A stretch of 64,000 nt of DNA from Ancistrus triradiatus (Eukaryota > Chordata > Actinopteri > Siluriformes > Loricariidae), in contig JAJAGP010000082.1 in the NCBI GenBank assembly GCA_025084515.1, positions 806,001-870,000 on the forward strand, written 5' to 3'. Numbering within the stretch: position 1 is the first letter of the stretch; each line of letters starts with the position of its first letter. This document shows positions 43,272 to 54,215 of the stretch, piece after piece. The notes below the pieces were generated by a model. The model searched no databases. It worked only from the letters and a program-made list of their open reading frames with translations, and was not told the DNA's origin. Position numbers and translations under genes: made by a program.

Positions 43272-45190
43272 CAATGACCTGTGTATTTATCATTTCTTCA
43301 ACTTTGTCGCAAGAAGTATGCTTCGTGTTCATGTGAAATTGTAAACAATTAGTTTACACACTGCAGTTTTCTTTTCGCCGTCTGTAATTACAACTAACTA
43401 AGAAGCAATTGCTCCCTAAAGTATCCTTCCAGTTTCTCTAGCAAGTGGCTAATTGTAGCCAGACATGGTAACCTTGGAGTGGCCTGTGTCCTTGCAGTAA
43501 CCCTCGGCCCTCTCTCCCTCTCAACACGCCATATGGGAAAATTTTTCAAGCTCATTGCTCCAATCTGATTAAGGGAAGTTATGTAGCTGCCATTTATTGG
43601 TATTCTTGTGAACTAGCAAGCAGCTGCCTTGCAAAGGTTCCCATTTAGGACGCTTTGTGCCTGTTCTAATTCCAACATGTCCATTAGAGGCAGTTAGATA
43701 AGTACAACTGGGCAGCTTGCACCGTGCCAGACTTGATTCCCAAATAAAAAAGCGCTGGCACTGCATCTCCGTGGTGCGTTCATAAACTGCCATGCCTAAT
43801 TAACAACAGAGTGGCACAGATGTGGAAACACAGAGAGAGCATCGGTGTTGAGGAATTCACTCGCATAAGCTAACTTTCAGATAACCAGACTGCTTTTTTT
43901 TTTACCTTGTTAAGTGCTAACACTGTTAGTGTAGTTCGGCAATAGCTGGAGTTGGCCTGAGGAGCTCTCCACAAGTAGGGAATTAAAGCATTTAGCCATC
44001 TCCAGACACTTAGCGCCAAGCAGGATAAATGAGCCTTATGGCCCAAGCGTTATCTAATCTCCTTTGCATTTCCTTTTAAGATCATGAAAGAGAAATCTAA
44101 TTGTGGCCTGATTGTGTTGGTTCGCTAAAATTCTCATTTAGGCTGCAAGTTCTGGCAGTGACCTGGCTGGTCAGCGAGATTGCCCTCAGCATTTGTATAA
44201 CAGCAGGCGCTGGAGCTGAAAGCCGTGTCTAACAATGAAGATGAATAAATGCGGGGCGTGAATAGATCAGGGAAAGCAAAACGTTGGACGCCCTTTATAG
44301 CGAGCCAAGGAATAAGCAATATGAAAGAATAAGTAAATAATAAATAAATCAGGTATCTGAGCCTGAGGTTCCCCTTTACAGCTGGGAGTCACACCATCTG
44401 TACAAAAACAAATTCCTGTTGTATTCGACAGTACTCTTAAAAAAGACTTGGCCCAGATTATATGCTGCTATGAAAATTATCATTAGGGATAGTGTTTTTC
44501 TGGGGGGATCGATACTTGACAGCTCAAGGCTTCTTCAGTAGGAAAACCATTGGTACTGTATCATTTCCTTAAGCAACTTCATGTCTACTTCAGCCCAGGC
44601 TGTGGGACTAAAGGTTTAAACAGAGCTTGCTGGATTTGCTGGCCGATTCCTTTCCCTTTTCACACACGGTTACAGCTCAGCAGTAGCCCTGCTATCTGGC
44701 ACACAACACAAACATTACAGTAAGGGAAATGGTTTACAGTAAGAACTCTTTCATGTTTATGTAAGACTAACACTCGCTTAGCCAGGGACTGTTTATTTCC
44801 TAACCTCAGGTCCCTCTTAGACTCAGACATGTGGGAATATTATACAACTCCATCCTTTTTAGAATAAGTTTAATAGTCCAATTCACTGGCAGCACTAAAC
44901 TCACATCTTACAATTTAGTTTGTGGCCAAAGCTCAGTAAAGGAAAATGGACTGTGTGTTTAATGTCTAATATTCCCATATTTATTAACACAGATACTACA
45001 GCCAGGAGCTGTGAAGTACACATGGTTATTCTTTTTAAATAATATAATTACAATTAATATATGTACACTTTATTACTATTATTGTTGTTGTTGCAGGTAA
45101 TAGTAGTAGGTAAATACTGAATTGGATTATTATCAATTAATGAATGAATTTTTATGTATATCATTTTTAAAAGATAAATGTATTTATTAT
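43272..45190. other. Unique sequence, candidate conserved non-coding DNA
   Basis: No repeat family seen. A compact block at 44030-44160 carries cctttgcatttcctttt, an octamer-like word. No exon signature was seen on either strand. Confidence 0.4.
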
Positions 45191-45193
45191 TGG

Positions 45194-45484
45194 AGATGGC
45201 GCAGTGGATAGCGCTGTTGCCTCGCAGCATCCTAAGATCCCCAGTTCGATTCCCACTCCAGGCTCATGATTGTGTGGAGTTTGCATGTTCTCCCATATCT
45301 GCATGGGTTTCCTCAAGGTTCTCCGGTGTCCCATCACATTCCAAAGACATGCATTAGGTCAACAGACATCACTAAATTGTCCAAGGTAAAAAGGTTCGCT
45401 CCTGCCTTGCACCCTGTGCTGTTGTCTAGGCCTCAGCTCGCCATAACCCTGAATTGGATTAAGCAGGTATGAAAACGAACGAAT
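45194..45484 (+). mobile_element. tRNA-headed repeat S3, most complete copy
   Basis: A-box-like gatggcgcagtggatagcgc, B box ccagttcgattcccac, then gtgtggagtttgcatgttct, ctgcatgggtttcctcaagg, ttctccggtgtcccatcaca and ttccaaagacatgcatt, ending ggattaagcaggtatgaaaacgaacgaatg. The head fits an internal Pol III promoter. Five other partial copies are in the window. Confidence 0.8.
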
Positions 45485-45717
45485 GATTATTATTAGGATT
45501 ATTCATACTGCTAGCATGAGAGTTGTATATTGTACAGGGTTTCTGATAACACGTTATTATTATTGTTGATGGTGTAGTAGTTGAAAGTTTCTACATTATA
45601 TTAGTGATACTATTATTGTATTAATACTGTATTATTGTTGTTGATGGCCTTCTTACAAGTACTGTATTAGTAGTAGCAGTACCGGGTAAGAGTACTTGTT
45701 GCCACTATATAAGTAGC

Positions 45718-47845
45718 ATTATTACCATTACTGCAAGTGTAACAGTAATGGCAATAGTTGTAGTATTAATCTTAGTAGTAGCAGAAGTAATGGTAGTAGT
45801 ATTAATCTTATCAGCAAAGGTAATAGTAAATGTGTTAATAGCTGCAGTAGCCAAAGTAGTCATAGTAATATTAATCTTAGTAGCAATAGCAGCAGAAGTA
45901 ATAACAGTAGTATTAATCTTAGTAGTAGTTATAGTTGTAGTATTAATTATAGTAGTAGTAATGGTAGTAGTAGTATTGATCCTAGTAGCAAGAGTAGCAT
46001 AAATAGTAGAAGTAGTAATATTAATCTCAGTAGTAGTAGTAGTAGTAGTATCAGATGTAATCGTAATCACAATATTAATCTTAATAGTAGAGGCAAAACT
46101 AATAGTAAAAGTATTCATTTTAGTAGTAGTAGTAATAGCAGTAACAGTAGTAGTATTAATCTTAGTAGCATCAGAAGTAATACTAGTAATTATATTAATC
46201 TAAATAGTGGTGGTAGTAGAAGTATTAATCTTAGTAGTAGTAGTAGTAATAGTAGTAACAGAAGTAGTAGTAGTAATAGTAGCAGAAGTAGTGGTAGTAG
46301 TAGGACTAACAGTAACATTAATCTTAGTAGTAGCAGCAGCAGTAGTAGTATTAGTAGTAGGAGCAATAGTAATCTTAGTAGTGGTAATAGTAGCAGTAGA
46401 AGTAGTAGCAGCAGCAGTAGAAAAAAGAAAAATATCCTTTAGTTATACTGAGAGTAGTATCAGAAGTAATAGTAGTAGTATTAATCTTATCAGCAGTTGT
46501 AATAGTAATAGCATTAATCTTAATAGCAGCAGTAGCCAAATTAGTCGTAGTAATATTAATCTTAGTCGGAGTAGCAGCAGTAGTTATAACAGTAGAATTA
46601 ATCTTAGTAGTAGTTATAGTAGTAGTATTAATAATAGTAGCAGTAATGGTAGTAGTAGTATTGATCCTAGTAGCAAGAGTAGCATAAATAGTAGTAGTAA
46701 TACTAATCTCAGTAATATCAGATGTAATCGTAATCACAATATTAATCTTAATAGTAGAGGCAAAACTAATAGTAAAAGTATTCATTTTAGTAGTAGTAGT
46801 AATAGCAGTAACAGTAGTAGTATTAATATTAGTAGCAGCAGAAGTAATACTAGTAATTATATTAATCTAAATAGTGGTGGTAGTAGAAGTATTAATCTTA
46901 GTAGTAATAGTAGTAACAGAAGTAGTAGTAGTAGTAGTAATATAAGTCTTAGTAGTAGTAGCAGCAGCAAAGGTAGTAGTAGTAATAGTAGCAGAAGCAG
47001 TGGAAGTAGTAGGTCTAACAGTAACATTAATCTTAGTAGTAGCAGCAGTAGTAGTATTAATAGTAGCAGCAGTAATCTTAGTAGTGGTAGTAGTAGCAAT
47101 AGTAGTAGTGGCAGCAGAAGTAGAAGTGATAGTGGTAATAGTAGCAGTGGAAGTAGTAGCAGCAGCAGTAGAAAAAAGAAAAATATCCTTTAGTTATACT
47201 GAGAGTAGTATCAGAAGTAATAGTAAATGCATTAATCTTAATAGCAGCAGTAGCCAAATTAGTCGTAGTAATTTTAATCTCAGTAGGAGTAGGAGAAAAA
47301 CTAATAACAGTAGCATTAATCTTAGTAGTAGTTATAGTAGTAGTATTAATTATAGTAGCAGTAATGGTAGTAGTAGTATTGATGCTAGTAGCAGGAGTAG
47401 CAGAAATAGTAGAAGTAGTAATATTAATCTCAGTAGTAGTAGTAGTACTAGTAGTAGTAGTAGTACTAGTAGTAGTATAAGAAGTAATAGTAATAATAAT
47501 TTTAATCTTAATAGTAGAGGCAGAACTAATAGTAAAACTCTTAATCTTAGTAGTAGCAGTAGTAATAGTAGTAACAGTAGTAGTATTAATTTTAGCAGTA
47601 GCAGAAGTAATAGTAGTAATTATATTAATATAAGCAGTAGTAGTAGAAGTATTAATCTTAGTAGTAGTAGTAGTAACAAGTAGCAGTAATATTAATCTTA
47701 GTAGTAGCTTTAGTAATCTTAGTAGTGGTAGCAGCAGTAGTAGTATTAATCTTAGTAGCAGTAGCAGTAGTGGTAGTGTCAGCAGAAGTAGAAGTGGTAG
47801 TGGTAATAGTAGCAGCAGTAGTAGAAAAAAGAAAGATCCTTTGGT
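45718..47845. repeat. Triplet-based higher-order tandem array (three units)
   Basis: About 2.1 kb built almost only of TAG, TAA and AGC/AAT triplets with a recurring attaatctta(gtag) word. Three long units of about 670-760 bp follow each other (about 45745-46440, 46441-47190, 47191-47845). Units one and two share a non-triplet ending, aaaaaagaaaaatatccttt, at 46421 and 47172, and the third ends aaaaaagaaagatcctttgg at 47825. Other markers repeat in order: aggcaaaactaatagtaaaa at 46091 and 46758, and the related aggcagaactaatagtaaaa at 47519. Long Ser/Asn, Val/Ile and Thr frames through it arise because two of three plus frames and all minus frames of (TAG)n stay open. They are not genes. Confidence 0.93.
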
Positions 47846-48802
47846 TATACTGAGAAACTCACATGCAGCTACAGGTAATGGGGATGTTTTTCTAAATTTC
47901 TACCTTTCAGCACCACTAGGCTCTGGTGCCTACATTAATTCTTGTGTGAATATTAGATATTAAACATACAATCCATGTAATAAATATAATTTCTCCAAAC
48001 CTGACAGCAGTTATGGAAGCACTGTAGCGATGTATTTTAAACCAAGAACGAGATGGATAAACTGTTCCACAACACTACTGACAGCTCCATCAATCTATCA
48101 CATTTCTGATGGAGAGGCAGCTGATCTGTGACTTCACATGTCTACCGAGCTGAAAGCTTGACAAGCCAGACGCAAATGGATGTGGCAAGACAGGTGTCAG
48201 TACAGCCACAGATCAAGACTATTGACATTATACCGAGGGCACTGGAGAACCCCGAAAATGTGCTTTTATTTGATGGCACAGCATAGTCGGGTGAAGGTCA
48301 CCGTCTGCTGTCAGTTATCTGCCAAAGTGCACTTCGTGAAGCTCTTTCACTTGACAGGGTGATGGACAGATGACGGTTCTGTTTCCCTCGCCTTATTCAT
48401 ATTTGACGATCTACAAGCTCTCTGTTTAGTTACTGTATGAGAGCGCGTCACAGAACAGCGCCTATCAGCTGGAAAGACAAAAAGAATACATTTTCCTTTT
48501 GAGGATCGGGTGAACACAGGGTGCATAAAGTGCTTTATTCTTTGGCGCTCAGTCTTAATCAATAAGGCTTTTGAAAAGTATGTGTAGGCGTTGTTTGGAT
48601 TTGCTGCGATCAGTGTTGCTGGGTAGTGAATTGCTTCCTTCTGCTAATCAAATCTGCACCATACATGCTCGTTCTCACTGTATTGTTGCTTTTGATTGGT
48701 GACAAAACCATTTAAATAGCGTTTTTTACGTTGAAATTCATAAGGGACCATAGATCATGTTCTGAAGTTTTGTCCTTCTAAATACATTATGTGGGAAATA
48801 GT
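47846..48802. other. Unique sequence, no gene seen
   Basis: No repeat or coding pattern was recognised. The two opposite-strand frames near 48180-48562 resemble nothing known. Confidence 0.4.
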
Positions 48803-48810
48803 GTACATTT

Positions 48811-49576
48811 CACGGGGATCATCAAACCCACTTCACTGGGGCACGTGCCTCAGTAAAATGTTGCTGTGCCCACTAAAACCACGATGGTAAAAAGTAAATT
48901 TTATCCTGGACTGCTGAGCAGCAATACAGGCACTACGTTTCCCATAATGCCCTTGCATGCTTCCAAAAGGTTGAGCTGCTAGTACCTTCAGTCAGAGCAC
49001 ATTTCTTTTGTTGTTTTCATGGATTAATCTGCAAAAAAAATAAAATATTTAAAAGAAAGTCAGCCATGCTGCAGGCAAGGTCATGATAGCTCATAGCTAT
49101 ATGCTTTGGCTAGTCACTTATAACCACAGAAGCATTAAAGCAAATGTATTAAACTACCAAAGGCATCAGTTACATTTACATTTTGTAAAATACAGTAATA
49201 CAGTCTTACAATGCGAGCAATTGTGGGTTAAGGGCCTTGCTCAAGGACCCAACACTGGCAGATTGAGATTTTGGGTCAGGGTGGGATTTTAACCCTGGAC
49301 CTTCTGGTCCACAGTCCAGTACCTTAACCACTAGGCTACCACAGTCCCCAGTTACATTAGCATAAATAAATATAATGCAATTAATAAAAAATAGTGTTCA
49401 TTGTTCTTCATTTCTCAGTGAGTAATGCCCACTTTAGTCACTTAATCTATTTAGTGTGTAACAATTTTATTTTAATGCACAGTTGTGACGCTACTGATTG
49501 GCAAGCAGAGGGGTACTGCTGAGCCCCTTTAAATTCTGTGTGCCCAAGGACAACAAGAAGTCTAGAAACACCCCTG
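48811..49576. mobile_element. hAT-like non-autonomous element with a SINE inside
   Basis: The left end cacggggatc and the right end gaaacacccctg can be read as diverged inverted ends (inverse of the right: caggggtgtttctagac). They are flanked by gtacattt (48803-48810) and ctacattt (49577-49584), seven of eight bases identical, the duplication length of hAT elements. A partial second copy at 26921-27237 ends gtctagaaacgcccctg, so the right end is shared. There is no coding capacity. Without the SINE it is about 585 bp. Confidence 0.68.
49177..49348 (-). mobile_element. SINE S1 inside the hAT-like element
   Basis: Minus-strand copy with the tail shortened and a local rearrangement in the body (gattgagattttgggtcagg). 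A perfect 10-bp duplication cagttacatt flanks it (49167-49176 and 49349-49358). Confidence 0.9.
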
Positions 49577-49871
49577 CTACATTTAATGACCTAACATCAA
49601 CAAAGCAGACTGTAATATAGCTCACAGATGTGACATGGCAGCTGAGGCTACCTGTGTAACTCATAGTCCGGTGCTGGTTGGAACAGCATAGTGTAGGTTT
49701 AACATGAACAAAAATACAAAGGCAATGCTACAGCCTGGTTGTGGTAGTTTGTTAGAGTAACCGCTAGCTAGGTTTGTTCGCATCTTCATGCATATGGTCA
49801 GTGTTTGGGGTTTCACAGCTGTGTTTACTGACTGGATGTCTGCAAGTTGCATTGTTATTCTTTGTTATTTA

Positions 49872-50029
49872 TATTTCCAGCCTCTAACAGAAGCCATTAT
49901 CCAGAACAATTTGCAGCTAAGTTGAGTATTCAAACGTTATGGGCCTCAAACATGGGCCTAACACTGCCAGCTTGGCAGAGCTGAGATTGAAACTTCTGAT
50001 TAGCAGTCTAGAGCCTTAATCACTGAGTG
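49872..50029 (-). mobile_element. Degenerate SINE S1
   Basis: agaagccattatccagaaca, caaacatgggcctaacactg, ccagcttggcagagctgaga and gagccttaatcactgagtgt keep the reversed S1 order with many changes. Confidence 0.65.
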
Positions 50030-50235
50030 TTTTTTATGAAGTATTTTTGTCAGGCATGACTTCTAATATGATAAGGCAGAAGATAGTGGATGAGCCAAAC
50101 AATTCCTTTGTCATGATACTCAAATAATTATAGACACAACCTTATAAGAATTTGCCAATGTGCCGAATGTACTTGTCTAGTTTTCGTCCCTGTCATGTTT
50201 TGTCCCCCTCCATGCAAACTGATGGAATATTTTTT

Positions 50236-51455
50236 TTGCTTGGCCAAAAAAAGGTCACACACTCTAATATTTTGTTGGACCTTTAGCTTTGATTATGGCA
50301 CACATTCACTGTGGCATCGTTTCCACAAGCTTCTGCAATGTCACAACATTTATTTCTGTCCAGAGTTGCATTCATTTCCCCCAAGATCTTGTATTGATGA
50401 TGGGAGATTTGGACCACTGCCAAAGTCTTCTCCAGCACATCCCAAAGATCCTCAATGGGGTTCAGGTCTGGACTCTGTGGTGGCCAATCCATGTGTGAAA
50501 ATGATGGCTCATGCTCCCTGAACCACTCTTTCACAGTTTGAGCCCGATGAATCCTGGCATTGTCATCTTGGAATATGCCTGTGCCATCAGGGAAGAAAAA
50601 AATCCATTGATGGAATAACCTGGTCATTTATTATATTCAGGTAGTCAGCTGACCTCATACTTTGGGCACATAACGTTGCTGCACATAGACCGACTGCAGC
50701 AACCCCAGATCATAGCACCGCCCCCACAGGCTTGTACGGTAGGCACTAGGCATGATGGGTGCAGTGTCTCTTCTTACCCTGATGCACCCATCACTCTGGG
50801 ACAGGGTAAATCTGGACTCACCAGACCACATGACCTTCTTCCATTGCTCCAGAGTCCAATCTTTATGCAACCTAGCAAACTGAAGCTGTTTTTACCGGTT
50901 AGTATCACTGACAAATGGTTTTCTTAAGGAGGCTACACAGCTGTTAAGTCCCAATCCCTTGGGTTCCGTTTGCATTGTGCTTGTGGAAATGCTCTTACTT
51001 TCACTATTAAACATATCCCTGAGGTCTACTGTTGTTTTTCTAAGATGTGATTTCACCAAACGTTTCAGTGATTGCTGATCACGATCATTCTAGATTTTTT
51101 TCCAACCACATTCCTTCCTCGAAGATGATGTTTCCCCACTGTCCTTCCACTTTTTAATAATACATTGGACAGTTCTTAACCAGATTTTAGTAGTTTCAGC
51201 AATCTCCTTAGATGTTTTCTCTGCTTGATGCATGCAAATAATATGACCCTTCTGAAACAGATTAGCATCTTTTCCACGACCACAGGATGTGTCTTTCGAC
51301 ATGGTTGTTTAACAAATGAGAAGCTACTCATTGCATCAGTTAGGGTTAAATAACTTGCAACATAATCACCAATGCCGTAATTATCTGATGGGAGGCTCTA
51401 ACCTATTTGCTTAGTTAAGTCCAGGTGGTGACCTTTTTTTTTCGGCCAGGCAGTG
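50236..51455 (-). mobile_element. Tc1-like element (family K), near full length
   Basis: The left end tgcttggccaaaaaaaggtcac pairs with the inverse of the right end, gtggtgacctttttttttcggccaggcagtg, with TA at 51456-51457. At about 1.2 kb it is the usual length for this short-TIR Tc1 group. It holds a broken minus-strand transposase. Confidence 0.88.
50290..51302 (-). pseudogene. Tc1 transposase pseudogene (family K) lacking the first catalytic Asp
   Basis: Start ATG at 51300-51302 (MSKDTSCGRGKDANLFQKGH), with the helix-turn-helix through KTSKEIAETTKIWLRTVQCI. The middle block has WTLEQWKKVMWSGESRFTL, where family members carry SDESRF: the codon at 50820-50822 (minus) is GGT, Gly for the first catalytic Asp. 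The second Asp remains in GIFQDDNARIHRAQTV and the Glu region in PPQSPDLNPIEDLWDVLE (50283-50627 block). The blocks are in different frames, and the end after DVLEKTL is shifted. Doubly dead: frameshifts and a lost active-site residue. Confidence 0.88.
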
Positions 51456-51465
51456 TATGGTTCTC

Positions 51466-51726
51466 TCACTCTGATAATACTGTGCTTATAATTTCACAAA
51501 TGGTTCGTAACTTGACTGATATTTCAGTATCACCAACTGACCGTTGACCATCCTGATCACACGGAGTGTTCACTGTTACATCCCTGAGGGATGATTCCAT
51601 GATTTCACAGCCTCCCCTTCCCACCCTGAGATACAGCCAACCATGTCTGCATGTGACACTCAAAGCTGCCAGAAGTCACTGCCCTGAAGTGAAGGGCTAG
51701 AACATTAAAACTTTGCACCACCCGAG
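51466..51726 (-). mobile_element. SINE-like repeat S2, second copy
   Basis: On the minus strand: gctcgggtggtgcaaagttt, agggcagtgacttctggcag, catgcagacatggttggctg, tatctcagggtgggaagggg. It parallels the 5568 copy with differences. It abuts the right end of Tc1 family K. Confidence 0.55.
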
Positions 51727-51831
51727 CACCCTTAATAACTTATGACATCTATAAGGATTTACATAAGCCAATATGTTTCTAGTATTTGTAGACCCTACAT
51801 GCATAGTGGTCCATGTCCGCTATAGGAACAG

Positions 51832-51950
51832 TGACGACTCGACGGTTAAGGCCTACTAATGGGAAAATTGTCCGTTTAAATGCTGTCTCCACCAGGCTGC
51901 CACTGTTGGGTACATGAGGAATACCTCTAATCAAGTTACTCTGCTCAATT
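51832..51950 (+). repeat. Very degenerate SINE S1
   Basis: cgactcgacggttaaggcct, a changed B box (ccgtttaaatgct) and ccaccaggctgccactgttggg follow S1 order. Low certainty for the ends. Confidence 0.5.
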
Positions 51951-51989
51951 TTATGTTTAAAAATATATTTGGCAGGCCTACATACGCAA

Positions 51990-52486
51990 TATAGTCAAAA
52001 GTTTGTGGACACCCCAAAAATTATCCAAAACATGGGTATTTGCTGCTACAAATGCCTTTGTTCTTCTAAGAGGGTTTTCCACTCAATTTTCGAACATGAT
52101 TGTGAGGTCAGCTTTAGATGTTAGAAAATAAGTCCTGGTTCACTTTTGGGATTCCAACGCATCTTCAAGGTGTCTGATGGAGTTGAGGTCAAGGTTCTGT
52201 GGAAGCCAGCCAAGTTCTCAATCAAAGTTGGCAAACCAATTCTCTACTTTATCTGAGGACAGCAGGGCTGAAAATAGAGGAACTGACTTGTTCAAAGTGA
52301 AAACCTATAAATGTGTTATATTGAGAGTCACTGAGTTTTTCAGTGCACCCATTCTACTGCCACTGTTTGTCTATGGAGAATACAGAAATGTAGGCTTTAT
52401 ATTATTAATGTGTTACAAGTGAGTGTTGCTGAAAAAGCAGAGCTCATTGATTAGAAAGGGTGTCCACAAACGTTTGTCTATATAGT
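51990..52486. mobile_element. TIR element, family H
   Basis: The left end tatagtcaaaagtttgtgga, caccccaaaa pairs with the inverse of the right end, gggtgtccacaaacgtttgtctata (52459-52483). The body is about 500 bp, with fragments such as ggagttgaggtcaaggttctgtg (52170s), the reverse of the DLN region of a Tc1 transposase. It is a deleted Tc1-like element. One end recurs at 25717. Confidence 0.78.
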
Positions 52487-53554
52487 GGATCGATGTTCTT
52501 CAATGTGTGTTTAGTCTGGACGCAACCTGCTCCGTATTTAACCCTTTAATACATATAATGATAATAATAATCATCATCACGAATACAAACACAATCCATC
52601 ATGACAGCAAACACTTGCATTACTAGGAAGTTGTATTAATTCCAGGGTAATCCTAATTGTCCCCAAATCAAACATTCTTAAACCACCAACAGCCTTTGAC
52701 ACTGGTTTTCAGTTATGTCAATACTATTATGCATTCAATAGCTTGACTACATTACAGACTACATTACAGATTAATGAAACCCATAATCTACCCAAATAAG
52801 AGCTCTAACACCTTATTAGAAGTCACGTGTAGGCTTAGCATAGCGGTACTGGGACCACCAGAAGATCCAGGCTCTTGGTTAGCTTGCATATCCCTATGGT
52901 TGCATATCTGACAGGAGACAGCTTGTCCACACTGGGGGCTCTGCTCGCCCGGGACAGGGAAAATCGAATCTGCTCACCCTATACAACCAGAAACACAAAG
53001 GCTAGGCCTCCATCAGCAGGTGGCTCTGTGCAGACAGACGTGTTGAGTGGACTCACTATAGCAGGATAAGACTCTCCTCAGGGGTTCAGATATTCAGCAG
53101 CGCAGGACAAACCAACCTGGGCTTGCTGAAAGAGGATCTTTTCAACACCACAGTGGATTACAATGGACGCTGTCGAGGTTAACAACCAAATATCACAACA
53201 ATGGGTTTATTAGTAAGTACATGTCAGCAGTGCTGTTCATGCCGTGCATATCAGGTGTCCCAACTGCCACAGTCACTGTTGAGAGGATTGTTCTTGATCT
53301 TTTTAATGATTTATACGTGTTTGTAATTACACAAATAATACATAAGTAAATGTTTACAATATTTTTATACAAGAAGTAAATCAAATTACACACTGAATAG
53401 AAAGTTCTGGAAATTAGAATGCACACAAATGGCATTAGTTCCATAGCAGGACCAGGATGAGGACTGAATAATGGAAGAAGATCCAGTAAGAACATGGACA
53501 GTAGAGTCACCATAGGAAGTAACAGATTCCTTAGTAAGTTACTTTCACATTTTT
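52487..53554. other. Mostly unique sequence
   Basis: A possible S1 head fragment, cttagcatagcggtactggg to ccagaagatccaggctc, lies at about 52836-52876. No coding match was seen. Confidence 0.4.
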
Positions 53555-53617
53555 ACATTAACCCTGCTTCTTTCTGGTCAGGGTCATGGAGGCTCTGACT
53601 ATCCCCAGAGAAAGCAG

Positions 53618-53840
53618 AGTGCACCCACTCACCCATGCTTCCACCCACAGAACCGCCCCCTCCACCCACATACCTACTTGCACACCAAAACACCTACCCA
53701 TCCACCCATTCAAACACCCACCACATATTCACTCACTCGCTCACCCAAACAGCCCCTCACTCGCCCACCCCCTTATTCATCCCACCCACTCACTCGCTCA
53801 TCCACCCCTCACAGACCCACCCATCCACTCACTCACTCAA
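53618..53840. repeat. Degenerate CCAC/ACTC-rich tract
   Basis: About 220 bp of C/A/T with almost no G on the plus strand. Short units such as cactcactcg, cacccacc and catccaccc vary freely. Confidence 0.85.
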
Positions 53841-53943
53841 GCTTTCCTCCTGGGGACCAGCAAAGTGTCTCCACCAAATGTCAGAGCTTTCTATCTTTGT
53901 TGGGACATTTGGTCCCCACAATGTAATACATACATGGTACGTG

Positions 53944-53946
<3 letters not shown>

Positions 53947-54017
<71 letters not shown>
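53947..54017. repeat. (AC)n microsatellite, about 35 units
   Basis: An uninterrupted AC dinucleotide run preceded by gtgtat. Confidence 0.98.
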
Positions 54018-54020
<3 letters not shown>

Positions 54021-54215
54021 GGACAATTTAGAGAGAAACCATTTAACTTAAAGCATGTCTTGGGAATGTGGAAAGGAACCTGAGTACTGAGAGGAAACCC
54101 TTTTGTACAAGGGTTGAAAATGCAAACTCCACACAGTGGCCATGCTGGGACCTGGAGTTTCTAGGTCTCTGGAGTTTTTAGGTGACAGCACCAACTGTTC
54201 TGCCACTCCACTCTC

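Larger units (their letters stand above)
53555..54215 (-). repeat. S3 repeat expanded by C/A-rich and (CA)n tracts
   Basis: The left edge reads cctgcttctttctggtcagg, gtcatggagg, as in the distal part of S3. The right edge reads gtggaaaggaacctgagtac, aaatgcaaactccacacagt, as in the proximal part reversed. Between them lie a degenerate cactcaccca-rich tract (53618-53840), about 100 bp of ordinary sequence, and (CA)n (53947-54017). The threonine/proline/histidine frames through it are by-products. Confidence 0.5.

Noticed and set aside
45705..46118. A minus-strand Thr/Ile-rich frame that looks like a mucin-type protein
   Set aside because: It is the complement of the same triplet array, with no signal peptide or flanking exon structure.
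46207..47193. A 328-codon plus-strand open frame rich in Ser, Asn and Val
   Set aside because: It lies entirely in the TAG/TAA triplet array, where two plus frames and all minus frames stay open by composition. The same region is open on the minus strand, and there is no family motif.
53586..54083. Pro/His/Thr-rich plus-strand frames
   Set aside because: They run through the C/A-rich tract and (CA)n; three overlapping phases are open at once.
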